Below the pieces are notes generated by a model, which was given only the letters and a program-made list of their open reading frames with translations, had not been told where the DNA came from and did not search any database. This document shows positions 16,968 through 25,914 of a stretch of 64,000 bases of DNA, one piece after another. Source of the stretch: Rhodospirillales bacterium (lineage in GTDB: Bacteria > Pseudomonadota > Alphaproteobacteria > ATCC43930 > CGMCC-115725). Made by a program: the position numbers and the translations under genes. How positions within the stretch are numbered: the first letter of the stretch is position 1; every line of letters begins with the position of its first letter. The stretch spans positions 25,090 through 89,089 of the forward strand of contig JAQGIC010000021.1 of assembly GCA_028288725.1 (NCBI GenBank). Reading direction: 5' to 3'.

Positions 16968-19754
16968 ATGCATCCCGTCCCCACGCCCGCCGCCGCGTTG
17001 AAGCCGCCCCGCATCCTGCCGCCGGAGATCCCCGTGTTGGTGCTGGGCACCCGGCGCGCCGTCTGGCTTACGGCCGATGGCGAGATCGATACGATCGATA
17101 TCCGAACGGCGGCCCGCCGGGCGCGCGAAGAGGCGCCGCTCCTGACCCACGGACGGGCGGCCGCCCGCCGGCTGGACCTCCGGGAGTTGCGCGCATTCGA
17201 CGCGCTCGAACTGTTCGCCTTCGCGTGCCCCGGCCAATTCTGCCTGCCGACGCCGCGCGGCCTGATGAACGTGCTGGGCCTGGGTCGTGCGGGCACGCTG
17301 GAAGACCAGGCCATGGGCCTGGCCGATGCCGTGCCGATCCTGCTCGACCGCATCGCCGGAGCGGCGACGCCGATCCTGGCCGAGCTGGCGCAATTGATGA
17401 TGGCCGGGGATTGGGCCTGGGGGCCGTCGGTCCTGGCGGCACTGGGTGCCGCCCCTTTGCCCGGCCGACCGCGTCGCCTCGCGGGGCTCGACATCTGGTC
17501 GCGCCTGCCGGAATGGGAGGAGGCGGGACCGATCGATCCGCCCAGCCACTACGCGGTCGATCCGGCCGACGCGCGCACGCGGCTGGCCGATCTGGTCCAG
17601 GGCCGCTCGCGCCATGGCGGCGCGGGGGCGGCGACCGCCGAGGCCCGGCCGCAGCAGGCGGATTACGCCTCGGCCGTCAGCGCCGCCTTCGCGCCGAAGC
17701 AATCGCCGGACGAGCCGAACCTGGTGCTGGCCGAGGCCGGCACCGGCGTCGGCAAGACCCTGGGCTATCTGGCGCCGGCCAGCCTCTGGGCCGAACGCAA
17801 CGGGGGCCCGGTCTGGGTGTCCACCTTCACCCGCAATCTGCAGACCCAGATCGACGACGAACTGGACCGGCTCTATCCCGACCCGAAGCAGAAAGCGCTC
17901 AAGGTCGTGCTCCGCAAGGGTCGCGAGAACTATCTCTGTCTGCTGAATTTCGAGGAGGCGGCGCAGACCGTGCTCGGTAATCCGGCCCACGCGATCGGGC
18001 TCGGGCTGATGGCGCGCTGGGCCATGGCGACCAAGGACGGCGCGCTGATCGGCGGCGATTTCCCGGGATGGCTGGTCGATATCATCGGCCGGGCGCAGAG
18101 CCTGGGCCTGGCCGACCGCCGCGGCGAATGCATCTATTCGGGCTGCCCGCATTATTCGCGCTGCTTCATCGAGCATTCGATCCGGCGCGCGCGCCGGGCC
18201 GATATCGTCGTCGCCAACCATGCGTTGGTGCTGATCCAGGCGGCGATGGGGGGGCTCGAGGATTCGGTGCTGCCGACGCGCTATGTGTTCGACGAGGGCC
18301 ATCATCTGTTCGAGGCGGCGGACAGCGCCTTTTCCGCCCAATTGTCGGCGCTCTCGGCCGCCGAGCTGCGCCGCTGGATTCTGGGCGCCGAGGGCAGCGC
18401 CGGCCGCGCGCGCGGCATGCGCCGGCGTTACGAGGATCTGGTCGTCGGCGACGAGGCCGCGGCCGACGATCTGCAGGCGATCCTGGTCTCCTCCGCCATC
18501 CTGCCCGGCGACGGCTGGCAGCAGCGGCTGGCCGAAGGCGAGCCGCGCCATCCGGTCGAGAAATTCCTGGCGCTCGTGCGGCAGCAGGTGCTGGCTCGTG
18601 CCCAGCGGCCGGAGGCGAATTACGACCTGGAGACCGACCGGCATCCGGCGATCGACGGGCTGGCGGATGCCGCGATCGAGGCCGACCAGGCGCTGACCGG
18701 GCTCGAAGCGCCGATGCACCGGCTGGTGAAATACCTGGCGAAGCGGCTCGACGACGAAGCGGAAAGTCTCGATACGGCGCTCCGTACCCGGATCGAGGCG
18801 GCGATCCGCAGCCTGGAGCGGCGCGCGGTCATGACGCTGGGTGCCTGGCGCTCGATGCTGAAAGATCTGCCGCACGCGACGCCGGACGGCATGGTCGATT
18901 GGCTGTCGATCACGCGCCAGGACGGGCGCGAGGTCGATGTCGGGCTGCATCGCCATTGGATCGACCCGACCCTGCCGTTCGCCAAGGCCGTGGTGCAGCC
19001 GGCCCACGGCGTCGTCGTCACGTCGGCGACCTTGACCGACGGCACCGGCGACGCCGGCGTCGACTGGCACGCGGCCGAGGTGCGGACCGGGGCCATCCAC
19101 ATGCCGGCGCCGGCGATCCGGGCGCGTGTGCCCTCGCCATTCGATTATGCCAGCCAGACGCGCTGCCTGGTCGTGACCGATGTGCGCAAGGACGATCTGG
19201 ACCAGGTGGCGGCCGCCTATCGCGAATTGTTCCTGGCGTCGGGCGGCGGCGGGCTCGGCCTGTTCACCGCGATCTCGCGGCTGAAGGCCGTGCGCGAGCG
19301 CATCCTGGCGCCGCTCGACGACGCCGGGATCGAGCTTTTGTCCCAGCATGTCGATCCGGTCGATGTCGGCACGCTGATCGATATCTTCCGTGCCGAGGAG
19401 GATGCGTGCCTGCTCGGCACCGACGCGGTGCGCGACGGCGTCGATGTGCCGGGCCGTTCCTTGCGGCTCATCGTGTTCGACCGCGTGCCCTGGCCCCGGC
19501 CCGACATCCTGCACAAGGCAAGGCGGGCGGATTTCGGCTCGCGCGGCTATGACGACATGCTGACCCGCCTGAAACTGCGCCAGGCGTTCGGCCGCCTCAT
19601 TCGCCGCTCGGGCGATCAGGGCGTGTTCGTCCTGCTCGATCCGATGATGCCGTCGCGGCTCTACGGCGCCTTTCCCGAAGGGGTCGATATCAGGCGCGTC
19701 GGGCTGAAGGAAGCGGTCGAGGAGACGAAACTGTTTCTCGGGCCGGAGGCGTAG
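16968..19754 (+). CDS. DinG/Rad3-family ATP-dependent DNA helicase (iron-sulfur, superfamily 2)
   Basis: 928 residues from ATG 16968; an ATG at 16908 is possible but has no ribosome site and lies upstream of a promoter-like TATAGT. Walker A EAGTGVGKT (256-264), DEGHH box (442-446) and four cysteines C324, C388, C393, C399 arranged as the [4Fe-4S] domain of XPD/DinG helicases. GTDAVRDGVDVPG near 825 and LRQAFGRLIRR near 870 are helicase motifs V and VI. The first 240 residues have no recognised domain, but this layout is usual for alphaproteobacterial members. Likely role: 5'-3' unwinding in repair or replication-transcription conflicts. Confidence 0.88.
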   Translation: MHPVPTPAAALKPPRILPPEIPVLVLGTRRAVWLTADGEIDTIDIRTAARRAREEAPLLTHGRAAARRLDLRELRAFDALELFAFACPGQFCLPTPRGLMNVLGLGRAGTLEDQAMGLADAVPILLDRIAGAATPILAELAQLMMAGDWAWGPSVLAALGAAPLPGRPRRLAGLDIWSRLPEWEEAGPIDPPSHYAVDPADARTRLADLVQGRSRHGGAGAATAEARPQQADYASAVSAAFAPKQSPDEPNLVLAEAGTGVGKTLGYLAPASLWAERNGGPVWVSTFTRNLQTQIDDELDRLYPDPKQKALKVVLRKGRENYLCLLNFEEAAQTVLGNPAHAIGLGLMARWAMATKDGALIGGDFPGWLVDIIGRAQSLGLADRRGECIYSGCPHYSRCFIEHSIRRARRADIVVANHALVLIQAAMGGLEDSVLPTRYVFDEGHHLFEAADSAFSAQLSALSAAELRRWILGAEGSAGRARGMRRRYEDLVVGDEAAADDLQAILVSSAILPGDGWQQRLAEGEPRHPVEKFLALVRQQVLARAQRPEANYDLETDRHPAIDGLADAAIEADQALTGLEAPMHRLVKYLAKRLDDEAESLDTALRTRIEAAIRSLERRAVMTLGAWRSMLKDLPHATPDGMVDWLSITRQDGREVDVGLHRHWIDPTLPFAKAVVQPAHGVVVTSATLTDGTGDAGVDWHAAEVRTGAIHMPAPAIRARVPSPFDYASQTRCLVVTDVRKDDLDQVAAAYRELFLASGGGGLGLFTAISRLKAVRERILAPLDDAGIELLSQHVDPVDVGTLIDIFRAEEDACLLGTDAVRDGVDVPGRSLRLIVFDRVPWPRPDILHKARRADFGSRGYDDMLTRLKLRQAFGRLIRRSGDQGVFVLLDPMMPSRLYGAFPEGVDIRRVGLKEAVEETKLFLGPEA

Positions 19755-19774
19755 GCGCCCTGTTGGACACTGAC

Positions 19775-20950
19775 CTATCCGAGCGGTATCCGGAGAGCGA
19801 AGCGGGTCTCGGCTGCGGTCGATGATGCGGTCAGCGTACCGCCATGGGCGGTGGCGATCTCCGATGCGATGTACAGGCCCAGGCCGAGACCGTGCAGATT
19901 GGGTCGACTCTCGCCGCGGAAGAACGGCCGGAACAGTCGCTCCATCATATCCGGAGCGATCGGGTCTCCCGCATTGGCCACCCACAGCTCGAATCCTTCG
20001 GGACCGGTCGATGCGCCGGTTCGGATCGGCGCGGTGGTCGCTCCGTGGGCGATTGCATTGCCCAGAAGATTGGAAAACAACTGGGCGATCCGCCCTTGGT
20101 CGCAATCGAGGATGACGTCCGACGCGAACGCCGTCTCGATCACCCGGTCGGGGGCACTGGCCTGGAATTCGGCAACCACCTGCTCCAGAACATGCGCCAA
20201 CGGCGCATCGGCAGTGCGGTCGAGGTCCAGGCCGCCGCCGAGGCGTCCCCGGGCGAAATCGAGCACATTGTCGATCAGGTCGAACATCCGCGCGACGCTG
20301 CGCTGCATCAGACCGACCGTCTGCAGCGCCCTTTCATCGAGCGGCGCCTGCAGCAGCAGGGTCGTCCCGGCGTCGATCGCGGCCAGGGGATTGCGCAGGT
20401 CATGGCCCAAGACGGCGATGAACTGTTCGCGCAGCACGGCGTCCTGGCGCTCCGTCTGAAGCGTGGCCTCGCTTGATGCCAGCCGGTCGAGTGCATCCAG
20501 ATGGAACGCGATCAGCTCGGCGAACAGCTTGAACATGCCAACGACCTCGGGCGTGTTCAGCCGGTGAGGGCGGGGATCGATCGCGCATAACGTGCCGAAG
20601 AACGTACCGTCGGCCAGCATGATCGGCATCGAGATATAGCTTTGGAATCCGTACATCGCCGACGTGGGGTGCCCCTGGTAGACGGCGTCCTCGGCGACGT
20701 GATTGATGATGACGGCTTCGCCGCTCTGCCGGATCTCGTGGCAGATCGTCGATTCGACCTTCAGCTCACCGCCCGGCGCCAAGCCGAAGGCAATCTCGTC
20801 CTTGACGCTGCAGGCGATCCAGCGATCCTCGGTCACCCGCGCGACGGCGGCGAAGCCCATGCCGGTCGTCCGGCAGACCACGTCGAGGATCGTCGGCACG
20901 GCTTCGATCCGGCCGATCGCGGCGATATCCTGCTGGAAGTCCCTGGCCAT
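19775..20950 (-). CDS. GAF-domain sensor histidine kinase
   Basis: 391 residues from ATG 20950, with AAAGGGA on the minus strand before it. GAF domain about 15-155 (ACSVKDEIAFGLAPGGEL, CHEIRQSGEAVIINHV, YISMPIMLADGTFFGTLCAID), phosphoacceptor His183 in LGHDLRNPLAAI and a C-terminal ATPase with GLGLGLYIASEIATAHGG. No membrane segment, so a soluble sensor. No response regulator is adjacent. It starts 11 bases after mscS on the same strand and is probably co-transcribed with it. Confidence 0.9.
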   Translation of the reverse strand: MARDFQQDIAAIGRIEAVPTILDVVCRTTGMGFAAVARVTEDRWIACSVKDEIAFGLAPGGELKVESTICHEIRQSGEAVIINHVAEDAVYQGHPTSAMYGFQSYISMPIMLADGTFFGTLCAIDPRPHRLNTPEVVGMFKLFAELIAFHLDALDRLASSEATLQTERQDAVLREQFIAVLGHDLRNPLAAIDAGTTLLLQAPLDERALQTVGLMQRSVARMFDLIDNVLDFARGRLGGGLDLDRTADAPLAHVLEQVVAEFQASAPDRVIETAFASDVILDCDQGRIAQLFSNLLGNAIAHGATTAPIRTGASTGPEGFELWVANAGDPIAPDMMERLFRPFFRGESRPNLHGLGLGLYIASEIATAHGGTLTASSTAAETRFALRIPLG

Positions 20951-20961
20951 CGTCCCTTTGC

Positions 20962-21777
20962 TCAAGCGCCTGCCGGCGGGTCCTTCGGCGGCATGAGGGC
21001 CCCATGAACGCTGCGGATCAGGTCGCTTCTTACTTTGGCGGTTTGCCCGTCGGCTGTCGAGAAACCCAGCACGATCTCCAGCGCATTGTCCGCCGTCGTG
21101 CGGTCGACCAGGACGCTGGGCGCCGGGTCCTTCAGGACCTGGCCATGGGCCTGGGCGATCGCCAGCACCTTGGCCAGCGCCGCCTCCAGATCGACCGTCT
21201 CCGCCACCCGGAAGCGCGCCTCGCCGGCGCGGGCCGGGGCGGGGTAATGGCTGTAATTGCGCAGCGCCTGGCCCCAGACGCCGCCGTTCGGGACGATGAC
21301 CTGGACCTTGTCGTCCGTGACCAGCTCGGTCCAGAACAGCGACAGTTCCATCACCGTGCCGGTGATGCCGGCGACCTGCACCTTGTGGCCGATCCGGAAC
21401 GGCCGGAAAATCAGCAGCATCACGCCGGCCGCCAGGTTCGACAGCGTGCCCTGCAGCGCCAGGCCGACCGCCAGGCCGGCGGCGCCCAAGACGGCGATCA
21501 GGCTGGTCGTCTGAATGCCGAATTGCGACAGCACCGCCAGCACGGTGACCGTCAGGACCAGATAGCGCACCAGGCTGCCGAAGAAGCTCTGCAGCATATC
21601 GTCGAAATGCGGCGCCTTGCCGAGCGCCCGCACGACCAGCTTGTGGCACCGGCCGGCCAGCCACAGGCCGACGCACAGGATGACGATCGCGCCCAGCAGG
21701 TTGAGGCCGTTCGAGACGATCAGCGGCAGCAGCAACTGAAAACGGGCCAGCAGGCCGTTCGGGTTCAGATCCGGCAT
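20962..21777 (-). CDS. Small-conductance mechanosensitive channel (MscS family)
   Basis: 271 residues from ATG 21777, with GGAGAG upstream. About three membrane segments in the first 130 residues; the pore helix GAAGLAVGLALQGTLSNLAAGVMLL near 98-122 has the Gly/Ala packing of TM3, and the beta domain follows (RPFRIGHKVQVAGITGTV). Opens under membrane tension to release solutes in osmotic downshock. Operon with the GAF kinase downstream. Confidence 0.92.
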   Translation of the reverse strand: MPDLNPNGLLARFQLLLPLIVSNGLNLLGAIVILCVGLWLAGRCHKLVVRALGKAPHFDDMLQSFFGSLVRYLVLTVTVLAVLSQFGIQTTSLIAVLGAAGLAVGLALQGTLSNLAAGVMLLIFRPFRIGHKVQVAGITGTVMELSLFWTELVTDDKVQVIVPNGGVWGQALRNYSHYPAPARAGEARFRVAETVDLEAALAKVLAIAQAHGQVLKDPAPSVLVDRTTADNALEIVLGFSTADGQTAKVRSDLIRSVHGALMPPKDPPAGA

Positions 21778-21966
21778 CGAGCATTCTCTCCATGGTGGCG
21801 GGGCGAAAGATAGAAGGCGGCGGCCGCCCTGCCAAGCGACGGACGACATTTGCCATGCCCGCCGTTGACTTGGACCCACAACCGAGCCGATGCTGGGGCA
21901 AAGGTCTGATGATATGACGACCGACAAAATACCGGGGTCGATCGCCGGTCATGGGGAGGAACGAAC

Positions 21967-23154
21967 ATGGGTGACGGTATTTCGCGGCGGCAGGTGCTGG
22001 GCGGCTTCACCGGGCTGGCGGCCCTGCAGGCGTCGGGCGCCTTCGGCCAGGTGTTGACGCTGCCGTCCGCGCCGGTCTCGCTCAACATCATCGATGTGGC
22101 GGGCGATCTGCAATTGACCCAGGTTGGCATCGACCGGTTTCGCGAGCAGAACCCGAAGCTGGTGTCGCGCATCACCTACACGCGGGCGCCCTCGCCGGAA
22201 CTGCCCGGCAAGATCAAGGCGCAGCAGGACGCGAACCATGTCGACATCGACCTGGTGCTGACCGGCCCCGGCGCGCTGTCCGACGGTGTCGAACAGGGCT
22301 TGTGGATCCCGGTCTTCTCGAAATATCCGAACGATCTGCCGAAGCCCGAGGCCGTCTACCACCCGCACGCGCTGATGATGCAGAAGAACTTCGGCCGCGA
22401 CCAAGGGGTCGAGGTGGTGTTCTCGCCCTCGGGTCCGCTGTTCGAATATGCGCCGGCACGGGTCAAGGACGTGCCCAAGACCGCGGCCGATCTCCTGGCC
22501 TGGGTCAAGGCGCATCCGAACCGCTTCACCTATGCCCGGCCGATCAATTCCGGTCCCGGCTGGACCTTCCTGATGGCCATTCCCTACATCCTGGGCGACA
22601 AGGATCCGAAGGACCCGATCCACGGCTGGGACAAGACCTGGGCGTGGCTGAAGGAGCTCGACAAGGGCATCGACTATTACCCGGCCGGCACCGGCGGCAC
22701 GATGAAGGAACTGGGCGAGGGCACGCGCGACATGATCGTCAGCACCTGCGGCTGGGATATCAATCCGCGCGTGCTGGGAGTCGTGCCGAAAGAGGTCGAG
22801 ATGTTTGCGCTCGAAGGGACCCATTGGGTGCCGGATGCGCAGTTCATGTGCATCCCCAAGGGCGTGGCCGAGGAAAAGATCCCGGTGCTGCTGGCGCTCA
22901 TGTCCTTCATGCTGAAGCCGGAGCAGCAGGCGCTGACCTACGACAAGGGCTATTTCTATCCGGGTCCGGCGGTCAAGGGCGTGACCCTGGATATGGCGCC
23001 GGCCGAGAGCCAGGCCGTGATCAAGGAATATGGCCGGCCGCTTTACGACAAGCTGATCGCCGAGCAGCCGGTCGAAGTGCCGCTGCAGCCGAAGGACCTG
23101 GTTGCAGCCTTCCGGCGCTGGGACGACGAAGTCGGGGGTGCCAAAGCCAAATGA
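21967..23154 (+). CDS. Tat-exported ABC-type solute-binding protein
   Basis: 395 residues. Twin-arginine signal SRRQVLGGFTGLAALQASGAFG at the N-terminus (RR at residues 7-8). The mature part looks like family 1 extracellular solute-binding proteins (IKAQQDANHVDIDLVLTGPGALSDGVEQG; LALMSFMLKPEQQALTYDKGYFYPGPA). GGGGAGGAA just before the ATG. No permease or ATPase gene is near; instead the stop overlaps (ATGA) the first of two Gfo/Idh/MocA dehydrogenases, suggesting a sugar or polyol ligand. Ligand unknown. Confidence 0.85.
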   Translation: MGDGISRRQVLGGFTGLAALQASGAFGQVLTLPSAPVSLNIIDVAGDLQLTQVGIDRFREQNPKLVSRITYTRAPSPELPGKIKAQQDANHVDIDLVLTGPGALSDGVEQGLWIPVFSKYPNDLPKPEAVYHPHALMMQKNFGRDQGVEVVFSPSGPLFEYAPARVKDVPKTAADLLAWVKAHPNRFTYARPINSGPGWTFLMAIPYILGDKDPKDPIHGWDKTWAWLKELDKGIDYYPAGTGGTMKELGEGTRDMIVSTCGWDINPRVLGVVPKEVEMFALEGTHWVPDAQFMCIPKGVAEEKIPVLLALMSFMLKPEQQALTYDKGYFYPGPAVKGVTLDMAPAESQAVIKEYGRPLYDKLIAEQPVEVPLQPKDLVAAFRRWDDEVGGAKAK

Positions 23155-24164
23155 CCCTCCGCTTCGCCGCGATCGGGCTGGACCATCGCCATGTCTATCA
23201 TCTGGTCGGCGGCTTGCTCGATGCGGGCGGCATCTGCGTCGGCTACGATCCGGCGACGAGCGATCCCAAGGTGCTGGCCGGGTTCCGCGAGCGGTTTCCG
23301 GACGTGGCGCTCGTCGCCGATCGGCGTCGCCTGTTGGAAGATCCCTTGATCGACGTGATCTGCATCGCCGCCGTGCCGTCGGAGCGGGCGGCGATCGCGA
23401 TGGCGGCGATGCGCCATGGCAAGGACGTCATGGTCGATAAGCCCGGCGTGACCTCGCTGGCGCAGCTGGCCGAGGTCGAGCGCGTGGCGCGCGAGACCGG
23501 GCGGATCTTCTCCATCTGCTTTTCCGAACGGTTCGTCGTGCCCGCGACCGAGGTCGCCGGCCGGCTGATAGCCGAGGGCGCCATCGGTCGGGTCGTGCAA
23601 ACGCTGGGCCTGGGTCCCCACCGGCTGAACAAGGCGATCCGGCCGGACTGGTTCTTCGATCCCGCGCGCTACGGCGGCATCCTGGCCGATATCGCGTCCC
23701 ACCAGATCGATCAGTTCCTGTATTTCACCGGCTCGACCGACGCCCGGATCGTGACCAGCGCCATCGGCAATTTCGCCAATCCCGAAACGCCGGACTTCCA
23801 GGATTTCGGCGAAATCCTGCTGCGCAGCGACCAGGCGACCGGCTATATCCGGGTCGATTGGTTCACCGCCGACGGGCTACCGACCTGGGGCGACGGGCGG
23901 CTGACCATCCTCGGCACCGAAGGTACGATCGAGCTCAGGAAATATGTCGATATCGACGGCCGGCCGGGCACGGATCACGTCTTCCTGGTCGACCGTACCG
24001 GCACGCGCCATATCGACGGCAGCACCGCCCCGCTCAGCTATTTCAGGAATTTCGCCGCCGACGTGCGCGACCGGACCGAGCGCGCCATGTCCCAGCGCCA
24101 TGTCTTCACCGTCAGCCGCCTGGCGCTCGAGGCGCAAGCGTCCGCCCAGCATCTGAAGCCGTAA
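23151..24164 (+). CDS. Gfo/Idh/MocA family oxidoreductase (first copy)
   Basis: 337 residues, starting in the stop codon of the solute-binding protein gene (ATGA). Rossmann N-terminus (RFAAIGLDHRHVYHLVGG) and the EKP-equivalent motif as VDKPGVTSL (about 94-102). Family members oxidise sugars, inositols or related polyols with NAD(P). This one has an unusual DHRH dinucleotide loop instead of GxGxxG, so cofactor binding may be atypical. Followed after 12 bases by a second family member. Confidence 0.85.
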   Translation: MTLRFAAIGLDHRHVYHLVGGLLDAGGICVGYDPATSDPKVLAGFRERFPDVALVADRRRLLEDPLIDVICIAAVPSERAAIAMAAMRHGKDVMVDKPGVTSLAQLAEVERVARETGRIFSICFSERFVVPATEVAGRLIAEGAIGRVVQTLGLGPHRLNKAIRPDWFFDPARYGGILADIASHQIDQFLYFTGSTDARIVTSAIGNFANPETPDFQDFGEILLRSDQATGYIRVDWFTADGLPTWGDGRLTILGTEGTIELRKYVDIDGRPGTDHVFLVDRTGTRHIDGSTAPLSYFRNFAADVRDRTERAMSQRHVFTVSRLALEAQASAQHLKP

Positions 24165-24176
24165 GGAAGCCTATTC

Positions 24177-25181
24177 ATGCCTAAATTCGGTGTCGCCATC
24201 ATTGGACTGGGCTCCGCCGTGCAGCCTCATGCCCGCAGCCTTGCCGATCTGGCCGATCGGGTGAGCTTGCGCTGGGGTTACAGCCGGACCGAGGCGCGGC
24301 GCACGGCCTTCGCGCGGGACTATGGCGCGCCGGTCAGCGGCGATCTCGACGCCGTGCTGGCCGATCCCACGGTCCAGATCGTGCTGGTGCTGACGCCGGC
24401 CAATGCGCATCTGGAAATCGCCGAGCAGGCCTTCGCCGCCGGCAAGCACGTGCTGGTCGAAAAGCCGCTGGACGCGACGCTGGCGCGGGCCGAACGGCTG
24501 GTGGCGGCCGGGCGCAGGGCCGGGCGTCGGCTGGGCGTGGTGCTGCAGCATCGTTTCCGTCCCGGTAGCCTGGCGCTCAAGGCCCGTATTGCCGAGGGTG
24601 CCCTCGGCACGATCGAGGCGGCCTCGCTCGCGGTGCCCTGGTGGCGGCCGCAGAGCTATTACGACGTCGAGGGCCGCGGCACGCTCGAGCGCGACGGCGG
24701 CGGCGTGCTCCTGACCCAGGCGATCCATTCGCTCGATCTGTTCCGCTCGCTGGTCGACGTGACCGAAGTGGTCGCGGCCCAGGTCGTGACCACGGCGCTG
24801 CACCGGATGGAGACGGAGGATTGCGTCGGCGGACTGCTGCGCTTGGCCAACGGCGCCCCGGCCTCGATGACGGCCACGACCGCCTTCATGCCGGGCGCGC
24901 CCGAACGGATCGAGATCATCGGCACCAAGGCGTCCGCCCAGCTGCATGGCGGCTCGCTCCGCATCGCGGCGCTCGACGGCACGGAAGAGCGATTGGACGC
25001 CGAAGGACCGACCGGCGCCGGCGCCAATACGATGGATTTCCCGCACGACGCCCATCGCGAACTCTGGCGCGATTTCCTGGATGCGGTCGACGGCGGCCGC
25101 GACCCGACCGTGTCCGGCGACGAAGCGCTGGCGACCCAGCGGCTGATCGGCGCGATCTTGAAGGCGGGCGGGAGGGGTTAA
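24177..25181 (+). CDS. Gfo/Idh/MocA family oxidoreductase (second copy)
   Basis: 334 residues. N-terminal Rossmann loop GVAIIGLGSAVQPHA, catalytic EKPLDATL (about 98-105) and a C-terminal mixed sheet ending HRELWRDFLDAVDGGRDP. Third gene of the unit with the Tat-exported binding protein and the first dehydrogenase; together they probably bind and oxidise one carbohydrate-type compound. The stop overlaps the stop of the convergent antitoxin gene. Confidence 0.88.
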   Translation: MPKFGVAIIGLGSAVQPHARSLADLADRVSLRWGYSRTEARRTAFARDYGAPVSGDLDAVLADPTVQIVLVLTPANAHLEIAEQAFAAGKHVLVEKPLDATLARAERLVAAGRRAGRRLGVVLQHRFRPGSLALKARIAEGALGTIEAASLAVPWWRPQSYYDVEGRGTLERDGGGVLLTQAIHSLDLFRSLVDVTEVVAAQVVTTALHRMETEDCVGGLLRLANGAPASMTATTAFMPGAPERIEIIGTKASAQLHGGSLRIAALDGTEERLDAEGPTGAGANTMDFPHDAHRELWRDFLDAVDGGRDPTVSGDEALATQRLIGAILKAGGRG

Positions 25182-25444
25182 ACTTCGTCGCTCACGTCGA
25201 GCCGGTCGTCGTCGCGCAACTCGCCGGCAGAGCCGAGGCGCTTTAACAAAGCCTTGGCGCGGGCGGGCGTCGTCCGCGACCCTCGTGCGGAAAAATACCG
25301 TTCGGCTTCGGCCTGAGCGCCAACACGAGCGGCAACGGCCGTGGCGACGAACAAGTTCAGACTGATCCCAGAGACGGAAGCCTGCCGCACAGCGGCATCT
25401 TTCATATCTTCCGGCAGCCGAAGCTGGATTTTTGCATTACTCAT
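25178..25444 (-). CDS. Ribbon-helix-helix antitoxin (HicB-like)
   Basis: 88 residues. The first 45 fit a ribbon-helix-helix DNA-binding domain: IQLRLPEDMKDAAVRQASVSGISLNLFVATAVAARV. The acidic tail (ELRDDDRLDVSDEV) would bind the toxin. It overlaps the PIN toxin gene by four bases and lies after it, so toxin comes first, the reverse of the common order. Expected to repress its own operon. Confidence 0.75.
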   Translation of the reverse strand: MSNAKIQLRLPEDMKDAAVRQASVSGISLNLFVATAVAARVGAQAEAERYFSARGSRTTPARAKALLKRLGSAGELRDDDRLDVSDEV

Positions 25445-25866
25445 GCTCTGATCCTCCTGACGAGCGGGCCGGGTCGCTGCGCGTGGAAGCCGAATAGCGC
25501 GCCGGTGTCCCGCATATCTTTCAAATTGAACGTCGCGAGCGCGTCCGCGTGTCCGTTGATTGCCGTTTCGACCACCAACTCATCATCGGCATGAGCGCCA
25601 GTCGGCCGCCATTGATAGTCGAACACGACCGGTACGCAAACGCCCGCCAGAGCGTCGAGGATTTCCGTAACTTCGGCATCGGTCGCTTTAGCCCGCTTCA
25701 AATGCTGCGGTCGACGCAGCACCGATTCGTATTCCACCAGCAACGGTGTTGACAGGAGCAGCGCGAATTTTCCATCCAATGCATCGAGCGTGAGTTCGCG
25801 AGATGCGCCTGTTGGAGAGATGAAGGCGGACAAGAGAACATCGGTATCGATGACGACTCTTAACAT
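25441..25866 (-). CDS. PIN-domain ribonuclease toxin
   Basis: 141 residues from ATG 25866 (MLRVVIDTDVLLSAF). The acidic residues of the PIN active site are visible: Asp in VVIDTD, Glu in LLVEYE, and Asp in ADDELVVETAINGHADALATFN. This matches the 'putative toxin component, PIN family' group (COG1569-like). Paired with the ribbon-helix-helix gene downstream (4-base overlap). An upstream in-frame ATG would add 15 residues without domain content. Confidence 0.8.
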   Translation of the reverse strand: MLRVVIDTDVLLSAFISPTGASRELTLDALDGKFALLLSTPLLVEYESVLRRPQHLKRAKATDAEVTEILDALAGVCVPVVFDYQWRPTGAHADDELVVETAINGHADALATFNLKDMRDTGALFGFHAQRPGPLVRRIRA

Positions 25867-25914
25867 AGTGCCACTATGGACGGCGCCACTGACTTTGGCA
25901 AGACCAGGCATCAG

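Noticed and set aside
16797..20105. 1102-codon minus-strand frame opposite the helicase
   Set aside because: High-GC antisense shadow; composition (Arg, Gln, His, Asp rich) is not protein-like, and the real helicase motifs are on the plus strand.
19775..21952. One 725-codon open frame covering kinase and mscS region
   Set aside because: The upstream part overlaps the mscS gene in another frame and has no domain content; the kinase has a good start and ribosome site at 20950.
22302..23150. Upstream extension of the first Gfo/Idh/MocA frame
   Set aside because: Lies in another frame of the solute-binding protein gene; the ATGA junction at 23151 is the natural start.
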